NCBI GenBank assembly: GCA_030428355.1
Contig: JAUIBL010000011.1
Coordinates: 1-64,000, forward strand
DNA: 64,000 nt
Source: Alphaproteobacteria bacterium
GTDB taxonomy: Bacteria; Pseudomonadota; Alphaproteobacteria; Rhodobacterales; Rhodobacteraceae
Direction: 5' to 3'
Shown here: piece after piece, positions 52,452-61,147 of the stretch
Layout: the number at the start of each line of letters is the position of its first letter
Numbering within the stretch: position 1 is the first letter of the stretch
Position numbers and translations under genes: made by a program
The notes under the pieces: model-generated
Database searches by the model: none
The model's input: the letters and a program-made list of their open reading frames with translations, nothing else
Told to the model about the DNA's origin: nothing

Positions 52452-53034
52452 ATCCAGGTATTCCTCCGGTCTGGACGCCCAGAAGGCTGAAGATCAGACT
52501 CAGCCCCAGCATCATGCCGACAACGGCCAGCAACAAGACCAAACCCGCACGCAGCAGGCTGCCGGTCTCGTGGGCCACATCAATGAAGTTGACGAAGATC
52601 CAGATGCCCAGCACCGACGCGGCGCTGATCAGGACCCCCGACAGGAACAGGCTGATCGGTCCGACAAGCGCAACAACGGCTTGCAACAGAACCCGCAACG
52701 CCTGCAACCAGATCACGAGAATTGCAATCTCGGCATAGCTGGCCCGTCCCCCAAGCGGCCTGCCGCACAGCGTCACCGCCACGATCAACGCCGCCACCGA
52801 AATCGCCAGCATCGTTCCGAACACGGTCGGATTGGCCAGAACCGGGCCGAACATGTCATCCGCAGGCACCAGCAGCAACGAGGCCGAGAACATCAGCGTG
52901 TTCAGTACGATCACAAGCGCAAAGGCCAGCCACAGCGCCTGCGACGGCAGGTTCATCGCCAGAAGCAACCGCGCCACGTCGCGCGGGGCCGTCACGGTGT
53001 TGACCGCCAGTCGCAGAAATCCGGCCAGCGTCAC
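52444..53034 (-). CDS. YIP1-type membrane protein in suf operon
   Basis: 196 residues, five hydrophobic segments: VTLAGFLRLAVNTVTAPRDV at the start, ALWLAFALVIVLNTLMF, GTMLAISVAALIVAVTLCG, and LVLLLAVVGMMLGLSLIFSL. The pattern is that of Yip1 domain proteins. Function in cluster assembly is unknown. The start is GTG at 53034, overlapping the stop of the preceding gene; an ATG at 52956 is a weaker choice. Confidence 0.7.
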   Translation of the reverse strand: MTLAGFLRLAVNTVTAPRDVARLLLAMNLPSQALWLAFALVIVLNTLMFSASLLLVPADDMFGPVLANPTVFGTMLAISVAALIVAVTLCGRPLGGRASYAEIAILVIWLQALRVLLQAVVALVGPISLFLSGVLISAASVLGIWIFVNFIDVAHETGSLLRAGLVLLLAVVGMMLGLSLIFSLLGVQTGGIPGYV

Positions 53035-53519
53035 GCCGCATCCCCGCGATACACGGCCCGCATTCCCGCGATCCAGAACCACAGCAGCACACCGATCCAG
53101 ACGACGCCCACCAGCGTCAAAGCAGGCCCCGGCCCGATGAACCCGGCCACCAGACCGTTCAGCAGCGCCAAAGGCGTTGCCGCCAGAAGACCCCAGAAAA
53201 TCGCGATCCGCGCATTGAAGGACGGCCCCTGCCCGCGAAACACCCGCATGATAAGATGGAGCAGCCACGACAGAAGGTAGAATCCAAGCGGCGCGAACAG
53301 CAGCCATCCCGCCAGCGCCCCGGCCAGCAGACCATTGATGTCCTGCCCGGTCAGATGCGCCTCACGGCTCAGCCGGGGCCATTGCGCAACAAACAGGATC
53401 ACGCAGGCCCCCATCAGGATGGCCAAGGCTCTGTCTTCGCGCTGCCCGGCATCCACCAGTCGGCGCACCACCTTGCCCGGCCCCCGATACGTGGCCGCTA
53501 TGTCCTGCGTGAACGGCAT
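53031..53519 (-). CDS. second YIP1-type membrane protein
   Basis: 162 residues with about four hydrophobic segments (LAILMGACVILFVAQWP, LAGALAGWLLFAPLGFYLLS, LTLVGVVWIGVLLWFWIAGM). Its first residues MPFTQDIAATYRGPGKVVRR are soluble and basic. It resembles the next gene in length, topology and the phrase following the arginine-rich start, so the two may be a duplicated pair. It follows sufD by six bases. Confidence 0.7.
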   Translation of the reverse strand: MPFTQDIAATYRGPGKVVRRLVDAGQREDRALAILMGACVILFVAQWPRLSREAHLTGQDINGLLAGALAGWLLFAPLGFYLLSWLLHLIMRVFRGQGPSFNARIAIFWGLLAATPLALLNGLVAGFIGPGPALTLVGVVWIGVLLWFWIAGMRAVYRGDAA

Positions 53520-53525
53520 CGCGGC

Positions 53526-54803
53526 TCAGCCACGCCGCCGCGCAAGCCACGCCTCGACGCGGGCATTGATCTCGTCCTGAAGCGCCTCGTCCTCGATCTC
53601 CATCACCGCTTCGGCCAGAAAGGCGATGGTGAGCAGGTCGGTCGCCGGCCCCTCTTCGATCCCGCGCGAGCGCAGGTAGAAAAGCCCCTCCTCGTCGATC
53701 GCCCCCGAGGTCGATCCGTGCGAACAGGCCACGTCATCCGCGTAGATCTCAAGCTCCGGCTTGGCAAGAAACTGGCTGTCCTCGTCCAGCAACAACGACT
53801 GGCTGATCTGGTAGCCGTCGGTCTTCTGAGCGCCTTCCTTGACAAGGATCTTGCCCTGGAACACCCCCGTCGCCCCGTTGCGCAGCACCTTCTTGAACAC
53901 CTGTCGGCTCTCGCAGTTCAGCGCGTCATGGGTGATGAACACCGTGTCGTCATGGTGGAAATCGCCGTCACCGACACAGGCCCCGGCCACATGTGCTGTC
54001 GCATTGTCGCCGGTCAGTTCGATCACACATTCGTTGCGGGTCAGCTTGCCATTGGCGGTCAGGGTGAAGGACTTGAACACCGACTCCTCACCCAGACGGG
54101 TGAAGATCGCCGTGGCCGCACGGCGCTCGTGATCGCGCCCCTGCGCGCGGACATGGTGGAATGTACCCCCATCCGCAATCTCGACTTCCATGCACTTGTT
54201 GAACCGCGCGGCCGCCGGTCCGTTCTCCAGCAGGGTCAGTTCCGCACCGGACTCGATCTTCACAACATGGTGGAGGATCGCGTCAGAAGTCTCTGACAAA
54301 TGGCGATAAACCAGGCTGATCGGCTTCGGCGCGCGGCCCGTGACATGGATCAGCACGCCATCCGTGGCGAACGCCGTGTTCAGCGCCGCCAAGGGGCGCT
54401 GCACCGGAGATTGCCCACGGGCTTCCAGCACACCATAGACATCCTTGGCCCAGTGAATGTCCCGCACATCGGCCAGACGGTCGATGCTGACATGCTCCAT
54501 CGCCAGATCATCCGACTCCTCGGCGCTGAACACACCGTCGATGAACACGATCTTGAGCCTATCAACCTCGCCGAAGATCGGCGCTTCGTCGGTTTCGAGA
54601 AGGGCTGCCTTGGGGGCCTCGGGCTGCACCAGAGTGTCCGGGCGCGTGTACTTCCAATACTCGTCCCGACCGCTTGGCAAACCCATGCTGCGCACCCGCG
54701 CAACGGCATCTTCACGCGCCGCCTGCGCCCAGCCGCCCTGGGGCATGTCAAGCACGGCAAGCCGCGCGTCGGTGGCATCCTGTTTGATCTGCGGCAACGC
54801 CAT
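53526..54803 (-). CDS. sufD: Fe-S assembly scaffold SufD
   Basis: 425 residues, beta-helix scaffold partner of SufB. Typical segments are SIDRLADVRDIHWAKDVYGV, FVTHDALNCESRQVFKKVLR and CSHGSTSGAIDEEGLFYLRS, the last with the conserved His of SufD. It forms SufBC2D with the neighbours. The ATG shares a base with the sufC stop, so the order sufC-sufD is translationally coupled. Confidence 0.93.
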   Translation of the reverse strand: MALPQIKQDATDARLAVLDMPQGGWAQAAREDAVARVRSMGLPSGRDEYWKYTRPDTLVQPEAPKAALLETDEAPIFGEVDRLKIVFIDGVFSAEESDDLAMEHVSIDRLADVRDIHWAKDVYGVLEARGQSPVQRPLAALNTAFATDGVLIHVTGRAPKPISLVYRHLSETSDAILHHVVKIESGAELTLLENGPAAARFNKCMEVEIADGGTFHHVRAQGRDHERRAATAIFTRLGEESVFKSFTLTANGKLTRNECVIELTGDNATAHVAGACVGDGDFHHDDTVFITHDALNCESRQVFKKVLRNGATGVFQGKILVKEGAQKTDGYQISQSLLLDEDSQFLAKPELEIYADDVACSHGSTSGAIDEEGLFYLRSRGIEEGPATDLLTIAFLAEAVMEIEDEALQDEINARVEAWLARRRG

Positions 54804-55558
54804 TACACTGCCTCCGCCAGAAGGTCCGCATAGCCGTTGTTTTCCACCTCAAGCGCAAGCTCGGGGCCACCCGTCTTAATGATCCGGCCATCCGCCATGA
54901 TGTGCACCACATCCGGTTTGATGTGATCCAGCAGACGCTGGTAGTGCGTGATGACAAGGAACCCGCGCCCCTCGTCGCGCAGTGCGTTCACACCGTCGGC
55001 CACCAGCTTCATCGCATCCACGTCAAGGCCCGAGTCGGTCTCGTCAAGGATGCACATCTTCGGCTCGAGCATGGCCATCTGCAGGATTTCGTTGCGCTTT
55101 TTCTCACCACCCGAGAAACCCACATTGACCGGACGCTTCAGCATTTCGGCGTCGATTTTCAGTTCCTTGGCCTTTTCACGCACGACCTTGAGAAATTCGC
55201 TCGCCGACATCTCTTCTTCGCCCCGCGCCTTGCGCTGAGCATTCACCGCCGTCCGCAGGAAGGTCATGTTGCCGACACCGGGGATTTCCACCGGGTACTG
55301 GAACGCAAGAAACACACCCGCCGCCGCGCGCTCTTCCGGCTCCATGTCCAGGATGTCTTCGCCATCCAGCGTCGCCGACCCTTCGGTCACCTCGTAGCCA
55401 TCCTTGCCCGACAGCACATAGGACAGCGTCGACTTGCCCGACCCGTTCGGCCCCATGATCGCATGCACCTTGCCAGCCTCGACCGTCAGGTTCACACCTT
55501 TGAGGATTTGCTTGTCTTCTTCCTCAAGTTGCACGTGCAGATTGGTGATGTTCAGCAT
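54803..55558 (-). CDS. sufC: Fe-S assembly ATPase SufC
   Basis: 251 residues. Walker A GPNGSGKST near residue 36, signature GFSGGEKKRNEILQMAML, Walker B CILDETDSGLD. It is the ATPase of the SufBCD complex. I chose the ATG at 55558 (MLNITNLHVQLEEEDKQIL) because GGAG is nine bases upstream and the family starts here; an ATG five codons further up is possible. The start overlaps the stop of the broken fkbM gene (ATGCTGA). Confidence 0.94.
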   Translation of the reverse strand: MLNITNLHVQLEEEDKQILKGVNLTVEAGKVHAIMGPNGSGKSTLSYVLSGKDGYEVTEGSATLDGEDILDMEPEERAAAGVFLAFQYPVEIPGVGNMTFLRTAVNAQRKARGEEEMSASEFLKVVREKAKELKIDAEMLKRPVNVGFSGGEKKRNEILQMAMLEPKMCILDETDSGLDVDAMKLVADGVNALRDEGRGFLVITHYQRLLDHIKPDVVHIMADGRIIKTGGPELALEVENNGYADLLAEAV

Positions 55559-56347
55559 GTCCATGAACTCCATGTTGTGTCTTCTTCGTGGACGAGAAGA
55601 AAATTCTTGTTCGGGTTGTAGCGCTTCGGTTTCGAATACGCCTTGTAACTGTTTTCGACGAGCCACGCTTCGAAAGCCTGGCGGTTGGTTTTGTCGACCT
55701 CGATCAGCATTCGGGGCCTGTGTCGTTTCACCGTCTCGGTCAGGGACCGAAGCACGTTCATCTCCATCCCTTCCACATCGATCTTGATGAAACTGGCGGC
55801 GCGATCGCCGATCACATCATCTGCACGTACCACGGGGATGGTGTCCTCACCGGGCACAAGCCGCCCTGCCCCGACATTGCCCATGTGAAAATCCATCCCG
55901 AACGCCGTGTCGGTCGCATCCGAAATCCCATATCCCAGCCAGCCAGCCAAGATCAACGCATGTGTCAACCGCGTTCAACATGACATTGTTGACCAGAACC
56001 CTGTAAGCAACCGGATTGGGCTCAACGACGATGACCTCCGTCGGCGCAAGGAACTTGGCCACGAACAGGGCGTGGTTTCCGACATTGGCACCGATGTCGA
56101 CATAAATCCCGCCGGGCGGAAAGGCGCGGCGAATGATCTCCAGTTCCTCTTGTTCGTAGAAGATACCTTTGGCGTGGTAGTTTTTCTGGATCAGGTCCCG
56201 ACGGGCAGCAATCGTGAAAAAAACCGGCTGGCCTGACACCACCGTCCGCACCACGGGCGCGGCCATGAGCCGAAAGACACCTGGGGCGTCCATCAGGTCG
56301 GTCAGCGCTTCCGCGGCGACAGGATTGGTCAGTTCAGCCACAGACAC
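55552..56347 (-). pseudogene. FkbM-family methyltransferase broken by a GGCT repeat
   Basis: Two overlapping frames together make one FkbM methyltransferase. The first part (from ATG 56347) has IYVDIGANVGNHALFVAKFL (SAM motif) and VIVVEPNPVAYRVLVNNVML; the second part has GYGISDATDTAFGMDFHMG, SFIKIDVEGMEMNVL and PRMLIEVDKTNRQ. The frame changes at 55937-55948, where the coding strand reads GGCT three times before GGG. With two copies, DLGWLGYGISDA is read through in one frame and gives 263 residues. As written, the first frame goes on in a wrong reading to a stop at 55847. The start is 5 bases after the UPF0145 stop and the end overlaps sufC, so the gene sits inside the suf operon. FkbM enzymes methylate sugars or other small molecules; the role here is unknown. 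Confidence 0.87.
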
Positions 56348-56352
56348 GGGCC

Positions 56353-56673
56353 TTACCCCCGATCCGTCAGCACAGCGGTGCCGCTTGCCGACACCATCAG
56401 CATCGAATTGCCGACCACTTCGTAATCCAGATCGACGCCCACAACCGCATTGGCCCCAAGCGCCAGCGCCCTCTGTTCCAACTCGCGCATCGCCACGTCG
56501 CGGGCATCCTGCAGCTTGGCCTCATAAGCACCGGACCGGCCCCCGACGATGTCGGTGATCGACGCGAAAATGTCCCGGACCACATTGGCCCCCATGATCG
56601 CCTCGCCCACCACGATCCCTTTGTATTCAAGGATCTTCTGGCCTTCGATGCTGTTGGTCGTCGTGATGATCAT
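56353..56673 (-). CDS. UPF0145/YbjQ heavy-metal-binding domain protein
   Basis: 106 residues: [74 protein letters not shown]. This is the YbjQ family, which forms rings and is labelled putative heavy-metal-binding; function unproven. It overlaps the small membrane gene before it by four bases and is followed by the fkbM gene. Confidence 0.9.
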   Translation of the reverse strand: MIITTTNSIEGQKILEYKGIVVGEAIMGANVVRDIFASITDIVGGRSGAYEAKLQDARDVAMRELEQRALALGANAVVGVDLDYEVVGNSMLMVSASGTAVLTDRG

Positions 56674-56873
56674 CTATGTCTTTCCATCCAAAGTTTCACT
56701 GCAATTCCAGAGAGACCACCGCAGAGTCCACCGGCCAGCCCAATAACGAAAATCCCGTTCCCGATCCAAAGTGGTGCCGAGAGTAACATCAGGACCCCGG
56801 CGACCACCCCGGTCAACATACCATACTGCCCTTTTGGTTCGGCCGGAGTGGAGAGCCAATGCCAGATCGACAT
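56670..56873 (-). CDS. small two-helix membrane protein
   Basis: 67 residues. The sequence has two hydrophobic stretches, [20 protein letters not shown] and [20 protein letters not shown], and a basic tail KLWMERHR. I do not recognise a family. It lies two bases after the sufB stop and overlaps the UPF0145 gene, so it is translated with them. Confidence 0.7.
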   Translation of the reverse strand: MSIWHWLSTPAEPKGQYGMLTGVVAGVLMLLSAPLWIGNGIFVIGLAGGLCGGLSGIAVKLWMERHR

Positions 56874-56875
56874 GG

Positions 56876-58399
56876 TCAGCCAACAGACCCTTCAAGCGAG
56901 ATCGCCACAAGCTGTTGCGCCTCCATGGCAAACTCCATCGGCAGCGCCTGCAGCACATCGCGGCAGAACCCGTTGACGACCAGAGCCACAGCCTCTTCCT
57001 CGTCCATGCCGCGCTGGCGGCAGTAGAAAAGCTGATCGTCATCCACCTTGGAGGTGGTGGCCTCATGCTCAACACGGCTCGAGTTGTTCTTCACCTCGAT
57101 ATACGGAACCGTATGCGCCCCGCACTTGTCGCCGATCAGCAGGCTGTCACACTGGGTGTAGTTGCGGCTGTTCTTGGCCTTCGGGTGCATCGACACGAGG
57201 CCGCGATAGGTGTTCTGCGCCTTGCCCGCGCTGATGCCTTTCGACACGATCCGCGACTTGGTGTTCTTGCCCAGATGGATCATCTTCGTGCCGGTATCGG
57301 CCTGCTGCATGTTGTTGGCGATGGCGATCGAATAGAACTCGCCCTGGCTGTCGTCGCCGCGCAGGATGCAGGACGGGTATTTCCACGTCACGGCGGACCC
57401 GGTTTCCACCTGCGTCCACATCACCTTGGCGCGATCGCCCCGGCAATCGGCGCGCTTGGTGACAAAGTTGTAGATACCACCCTTGCCGTTCTCGTCACCC
57501 GGATACCAGTTCTGGACGGTCGAATACTTCACTTCGGCGTCTTCCTCGACGATGATCTCGACCACCGCCGCATGAAGCTGCGCGGTATCGCGCTGCGGCG
57601 CGGTGCAGCCTTCGAGATAGGACACGTAAGACCCCTTGTCGGCAATGATCAACGTGCGCTCGAACTGGCCGGTGTTTTCCGCGTTGATCCGGAAATAGGT
57701 GCTCAACTCCATCGGGCAGCGCACGCCCGGCGGCACGTAGACGAACGACCCGTCCGAGAACACAGCCGAATTCAGCGTTGCATAGAAATTGTCCGACACC
57801 GGAACAACCGAGCCCAGATACTTCTTCACCAACTCTGGATGTTCCTTGATCGCCTCGGAGATCGAGCAGAAAATCACGCCCGCCGCCTTCAGTTCCTTCT
57901 GGAACGTCGTGCCGACCGACACGGAGTCGAACACCGCATCGACCGCCACCTTGCGGCCCTCGGCCGGCGCATCCTCGGCCCCTTCGACCCCGGCAAGGAT
58001 CATTTGCTCCTTCAAAGGAATGCCCAGCTTCTCATAGGTCGCCAGCAGCTTGGGATCGACCTCGTCCAACGACTTGGGCTTGGTCTCCATGCTCTTGGGG
58101 CGTGCGTAGTAATACTGGTCCTGAAAGTCGATCTCCGGATAGTCGACCATCGCCCAGGTCGGCTCTTCCTTCTGGAGCCAACGCTCATAGGCCTGCAGAC
58201 GCCACTCGGTCATCCATTCCGGCTCGTCGTTCTTTTCCGAGATCAGACGCACGATGTCCGGGGTCAGACCCTTCGGCGCGTACTCCATCTCGATATCGGT
58301 GTCCCAGCCATATTTGTACTTGCCACCGACCTGGCGCACCGCTTCGACGGTTTCCTGATCCACGCCTTCCTTGACGGTCACATTATCCAAAGCAGCCAT
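56876..58399 (-). CDS. sufB: Fe-S assembly scaffold SufB
   Basis: 507 residues. Signature segments are [18 protein letters not shown] at the start, [20 protein letters not shown] in the middle, [20 protein letters not shown] and [20 protein letters not shown] near the end, the last with the conserved Glu and Cys region where the cluster is built. It is the third gene from iscR and precedes three extra genes before sufC, an unusual break in the sufB-sufC pair. Confidence 0.95.
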   Translation of the reverse strand: MAALDNVTVKEGVDQETVEAVRQVGGKYKYGWDTDIEMEYAPKGLTPDIVRLISEKNDEPEWMTEWRLQAYERWLQKEEPTWAMVDYPEIDFQDQYYYARPKSMETKPKSLDEVDPKLLATYEKLGIPLKEQMILAGVEGAEDAPAEGRKVAVDAVFDSVSVGTTFQKELKAAGVIFCSISEAIKEHPELVKKYLGSVVPVSDNFYATLNSAVFSDGSFVYVPPGVRCPMELSTYFRINAENTGQFERTLIIADKGSYVSYLEGCTAPQRDTAQLHAAVVEIIVEEDAEVKYSTVQNWYPGDENGKGGIYNFVTKRADCRGDRAKVMWTQVETGSAVTWKYPSCILRGDDSQGEFYSIAIANNMQQADTGTKMIHLGKNTKSRIVSKGISAGKAQNTYRGLVSMHPKAKNSRNYTQCDSLLIGDKCGAHTVPYIEVKNNSSRVEHEATTSKVDDDQLFYCRQRGMDEEEAVALVVNGFCRDVLQALPMEFAMEAQQLVAISLEGSVG

Positions 58400-58423
58400 G
58401 TTCGTGCCCCCTGATCCTGTTTC

Positions 58424-59467
58424 TCACGCGGCCCGCGCGCGGTGTTTTTCCCATTTGGTCAGCCATGTCTCGGCAAACCGCATCACATCGTCTTCGGTTG
58501 TCTGCGGCCCCAGCGACACGCGGATCGCGCTGCTGGCGGTGGCCGTATCGAACCCCATCGCGGTCAACACCGCGCTGGCCTTCACCTTGCCGCTTGAACA
58601 GGCGGACCCGGCGCTGATCGCAAAACCGGCCAGATCCATCTGCATCACCTGAGTTTCCCCTTTCCAGCCGGGAGTGGCGAAACACGAGGTGTTCGGCAGG
58701 CGCTTTCCGCCTTTCCCGACCAAAATAGTCTCTTTTGCCCGCGCCTCAATAGCCGAATCTAGAATGTTTCTAAATTCTTCCACCCGCGCCCAGACACCGG
58801 CCTCCAGATCCCGTACCGCCGCTTCAGCCGCAGCGCCGAACCCCGCGAGTCCAATGACATTTTCCGTCCCCGACCGACGGCCCATCTCCTGCCCACCGCC
58901 CCGGATCTGCGCCGCAAGATCGGTCCCGCGCCTCATCACCAACGCGCCAACACCCTTGGGACCACCAAGCTTGTGCGCCGAAATCAGGGCCATCTCGCAG
59001 CCCAGCCAGTTGAAGGCCACGGGCAGCTTGCCAAAGGCCTGCGTCGCATCCACCACGGCCACTCCCGGCGGCAGGTCCTGCACGATCCCGGTCTCGGAAT
59101 TGGCCAGTTGCAGCGCCGTGTTTTCCGGCGCGGTGACAGACACCTGCCCTGCTGCATCGACCGGCAGAACAGGATCGATCCAGGCCCGCACTGCATCATG
59201 CTCGATCGCGGCCCCGACCAGCCCGCGCCCGGCACAGGCCAGCGCCGCCGCCTCGGTGGCCCCCGAGACAAAGACCACGTCTGCCCCGTCCGCACCGAAC
59301 GCCTGCGCCACCTGCGCCCGCGCACGCTCCACCAGCCCCTTGGCCGCGCGCCCCTCGGCATGGACCGAGGACGGATTGCCCACCACATCCATCGCCGCGA
59401 TCATCGCCGCGCGCGCCTCGGGACGCAGCGGCGTGGTCGCGTTGTGATCCAGATAGACCCGCCCCAC
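58424..59467 (-). CDS. cysteine desulfurase, group I (IscS/NifS-like)
   Basis: 347 residues, PLP enzyme. VYLDHNATTPLRPEARAAMI at the start, ISAHKLGGPKGVGALVM with the PLP-binding Lys and AISAGSACSSGKVKASAVL with the catalytic Cys in a flexible loop. This enzyme comes right after iscR, so the operon encodes two desulfurases (this and SufS), a common Rhodobacterales arrangement. No IscU scaffold is encoded here. A REP-like element precedes it. Confidence 0.92.
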   Translation of the reverse strand: MGRVYLDHNATTPLRPEARAAMIAAMDVVGNPSSVHAEGRAAKGLVERARAQVAQAFGADGADVVFVSGATEAAALACAGRGLVGAAIEHDAVRAWIDPVLPVDAAGQVSVTAPENTALQLANSETGIVQDLPPGVAVVDATQAFGKLPVAFNWLGCEMALISAHKLGGPKGVGALVMRRGTDLAAQIRGGGQEMGRRSGTENVIGLAGFGAAAEAAVRDLEAGVWARVEEFRNILDSAIEARAKETILVGKGGKRLPNTSCFATPGWKGETQVMQMDLAGFAISAGSACSSGKVKASAVLTAMGFDTATASSAIRVSLGPQTTEDDVMRFAETWLTKWEKHRARAA

Positions 59468-59480
59468 TCAGACCGCTCCT

Positions 59481-59547
59481 GGCTTCTCTGGTTCGAAAAT
59501 ACTTCGGGGGTGAATTGGCCGCAGGCCAAGAGGGGGCAGCGCCCCCT
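59481..59547 (-). repeat. diverged REP-like element copy D with GC hairpins
   Basis: The sequence GGCTTCTCTGGTTCGAAAAT, then ACTTCGGGGG, resembles the inverse CAAGAAGAA box with changes. It continues with TTGGCCGCAGGCCAA and the hairpin AGGGGGC (59531-59537) AGC GCCCCCT (59541-59547). It sits between iscR and the cysteine desulfurase gene, inside the operon. Confidence 0.55.
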
Positions 59548-59580
59548 GACCCTCATATTCGCGCAGCCAATGCGATCCCA

Positions 59581-60039
59581 TCACTCGTCCACCACGGCAA
59601 AGAGGTTCGGCACCGCCGGACAGGGTGCCAGCGAATTGCCCACCACGTCCGACAGGCGCGTCTGATGCAGGAACACGTAGACATGCGCCGACAGACCTTC
59701 CCACAACCGGTTGGTCATGGATTGCGCCCGGCTGCCCGAAAGCCCCCCCGAGGCCCCTGCCCCCTTGTGCATCGCGTCCACCGTCTCGTCGACAGCCCCC
59801 AGCACATCGACCACGCGAATATCGCTGGCCGCCTTGGCGAGACGATAGCCGCCACCGGGGCCGCGCACCGACGTCACCAATCCGGCGCGCCGCAGCTTGA
59901 CGAACAACTGCTCGAGATAGGGCAGAGAAATATCCTGCCGCTGGGCAATATCGCCCAGTGTGACCAGCGTCCCATCGGGTTGCATCGCAATATCCGCCAA
60001 AGCAACCATCGCGTACCGACCTTTTGTACTCAGTTTCAT
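59581..60039 (-). CDS. iscR: IscR-type Rrf2 regulator with a single Cys
   Basis: 152 residues. MKLSTKGRYAMVALADIAMQ and ISLPYLEQLFVKLRRAGLVT, SVRGPGGGYRLAKAASDIRV form the winged helix and hinge of IscR. The three-cysteine cluster region of E. coli IscR is absent: the region around residues 90-110 has none, and only Cys140 is present. Rhodobacter sphaeroides IscR has been reported as a single-cysteine Fe-S binding type, so the protein fits that group. It is expected to repress the suf genes under iron or cluster sufficiency. The ATG at 60039 starts the family; an upstream in-frame ATG is weaker. Confidence 0.9.
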   Translation of the reverse strand: MKLSTKGRYAMVALADIAMQPDGTLVTLGDIAQRQDISLPYLEQLFVKLRRAGLVTSVRGPGGGYRLAKAASDIRVVDVLGAVDETVDAMHKGAGASGGLSGSRAQSMTNRLWEGLSAHVYVFLHQTRLSDVVGNSLAPCPAVPNLFAVVDE

Positions 60040-60128
60040 GGCCGTCTCCCAAACGCCCCTGCGACACAATTGACCTTGGAAGGGCAATTGCCTATGTGCG
60101 GATAACCAATTCGGGGGCCAAACCCCGA

Positions 60129-60145
60129 TTTAGAACCATTCTAAG
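60129..60145. promoter_or_regulatory. Irr/ICE box upstream of iscR-suf
   Basis: TTTAGAACCATTCTAAG matches the iron control element TTTAGAANNNTTCTAAA at all but the last position. It lies 90 bases before the iscR ATG on the minus strand and 70 before the hydrolase gene on the plus strand. Irr binds such boxes at low iron and heme and, as an alphaproteobacterial regulator, represses iron-using genes. Confidence 0.85.
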
Positions 60146-60214
60146 AAGCCTGAGTGAAGCTGTCAAGATTTACGGACCGCTGCACCCGCGCCCAAGCAGG
60201 AGCCACCACCGCCT

Positions 60215-60868
60215 ATGCCCGAGGTGATTTTTCCCGGACCCGAAGGCCGCCTCGAAGGCCGCTACCACCCGCAAAAGGAAAGCGACGCGCCGATTGCCAT
60301 CATCCTGCACCCGCACCCGCAATTCGGCGGCACGATGAACAACAAGGTGGTCTACAACCTGCATTACGCCTTCTACAACATGGGCTTCACCGTGCTGCGC
60401 TTCAACTTCCGCGGCGTCGGGCGCAGCCAGGGCGAATATGACCAGGGGATCGGCGAACTCAGCGATGCGGCCTCCGCACTCGACTACCTGCAGTCGATGA
60501 ACAACAATTCCAAACATTGCTGGGTCGCAGGTTTCAGCTTTGGCGCATGGATCGGCATGCAGCTTCTGATGCGCCGCCCCGAGATCACCGGCTTCATCTC
60601 CGTTAGCCCGCCCGCCAACATGTACGATTTCTCGTTCCTCGCCCCCTGCCCTTCATCGGGGCTGATCATCAACGGCACCGGCGACCGCGTGGCCCCACCC
60701 GCCGACACGAAGTCTCTGGTGAGCAAGCTGTCGGAACAAAAAGGCATCACCGTCACCCATACCGAGATCGAAGGCGCGGACCATTTCTTCAAGGAACCGC
60801 ACATGGACACGATGATCGACCATGTGACCGGCTATGTGAAACGCCGCCTGACCGAGAACAGCCGCTGA
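60215..60868 (+). CDS. alpha/beta hydrolase (dienelactone/esterase-like)
   Basis: 217 residues. APIAIILHPHPQFGGTMNNK near the start is the pattern of the short bacterial alpha/beta hydrolases near 'alpha/beta superfamily hydrolase' labels, FNFRGVGRSQGEYDQG follows, the nucleophile Ser is in VAGFSFGAWIGMQL and the Asp/His are in LIINGTGDRVAPP and EGADHFF. Substrate unknown. It is divergent from iscR and shares the 175-base region with the Irr box. Confidence 0.85.
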   Translation: MPEVIFPGPEGRLEGRYHPQKESDAPIAIILHPHPQFGGTMNNKVVYNLHYAFYNMGFTVLRFNFRGVGRSQGEYDQGIGELSDAASALDYLQSMNNNSKHCWVAGFSFGAWIGMQLLMRRPEITGFISVSPPANMYDFSFLAPCPSSGLIINGTGDRVAPPADTKSLVSKLSEQKGITVTHTEIEGADHFFKEPHMDTMIDHVTGYVKRRLTENSR

Positions 60869-60880
60869 GGACAAAACCCG

Positions 60881-61117
60881 ATGTCGATGGTCAACGAGAT
60901 CGCCGAAAAACTGGCGGATGACACGCTCAAGGCGATGAAGCATCTCGACGACGACCGCTTCTTCATGGAGGTTGCGGCGGAACTGGGCGCGGCCTCGACC
61001 ACGTTGGAAGAGGCGTTTCTCACCGCGATCCGCGTGCGCCTTGCAGAACGCAAGGCCCGCGCCTTCATCCGTGCCCGGATCGAGGGCCAGAAGAAAGACG
61101 CCAATTTCGGGAACTGA
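60881..61117 (+). CDS. small conserved protein, unknown function
   Basis: 78 residues, helical and charged: MSMVNEIAEKLADDTLKAMK, FFMEVAAELGAASTTLEEAF, LAERKARAFIRARIEGQK. I see a typical short Rhodobacterales protein without a recognised domain. The 12-base spacing from the hydrolase gene and 30 bases to the HD gene suggests one transcript. Confidence 0.65.
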   Translation: MSMVNEIAEKLADDTLKAMKHLDDDRFFMEVAAELGAASTTLEEAFLTAIRVRLAERKARAFIRARIEGQKKDANFGN

Positions 61118-61147
61118 GCCTTCCAGCCCCCGCAATCAAGAGGTCCG

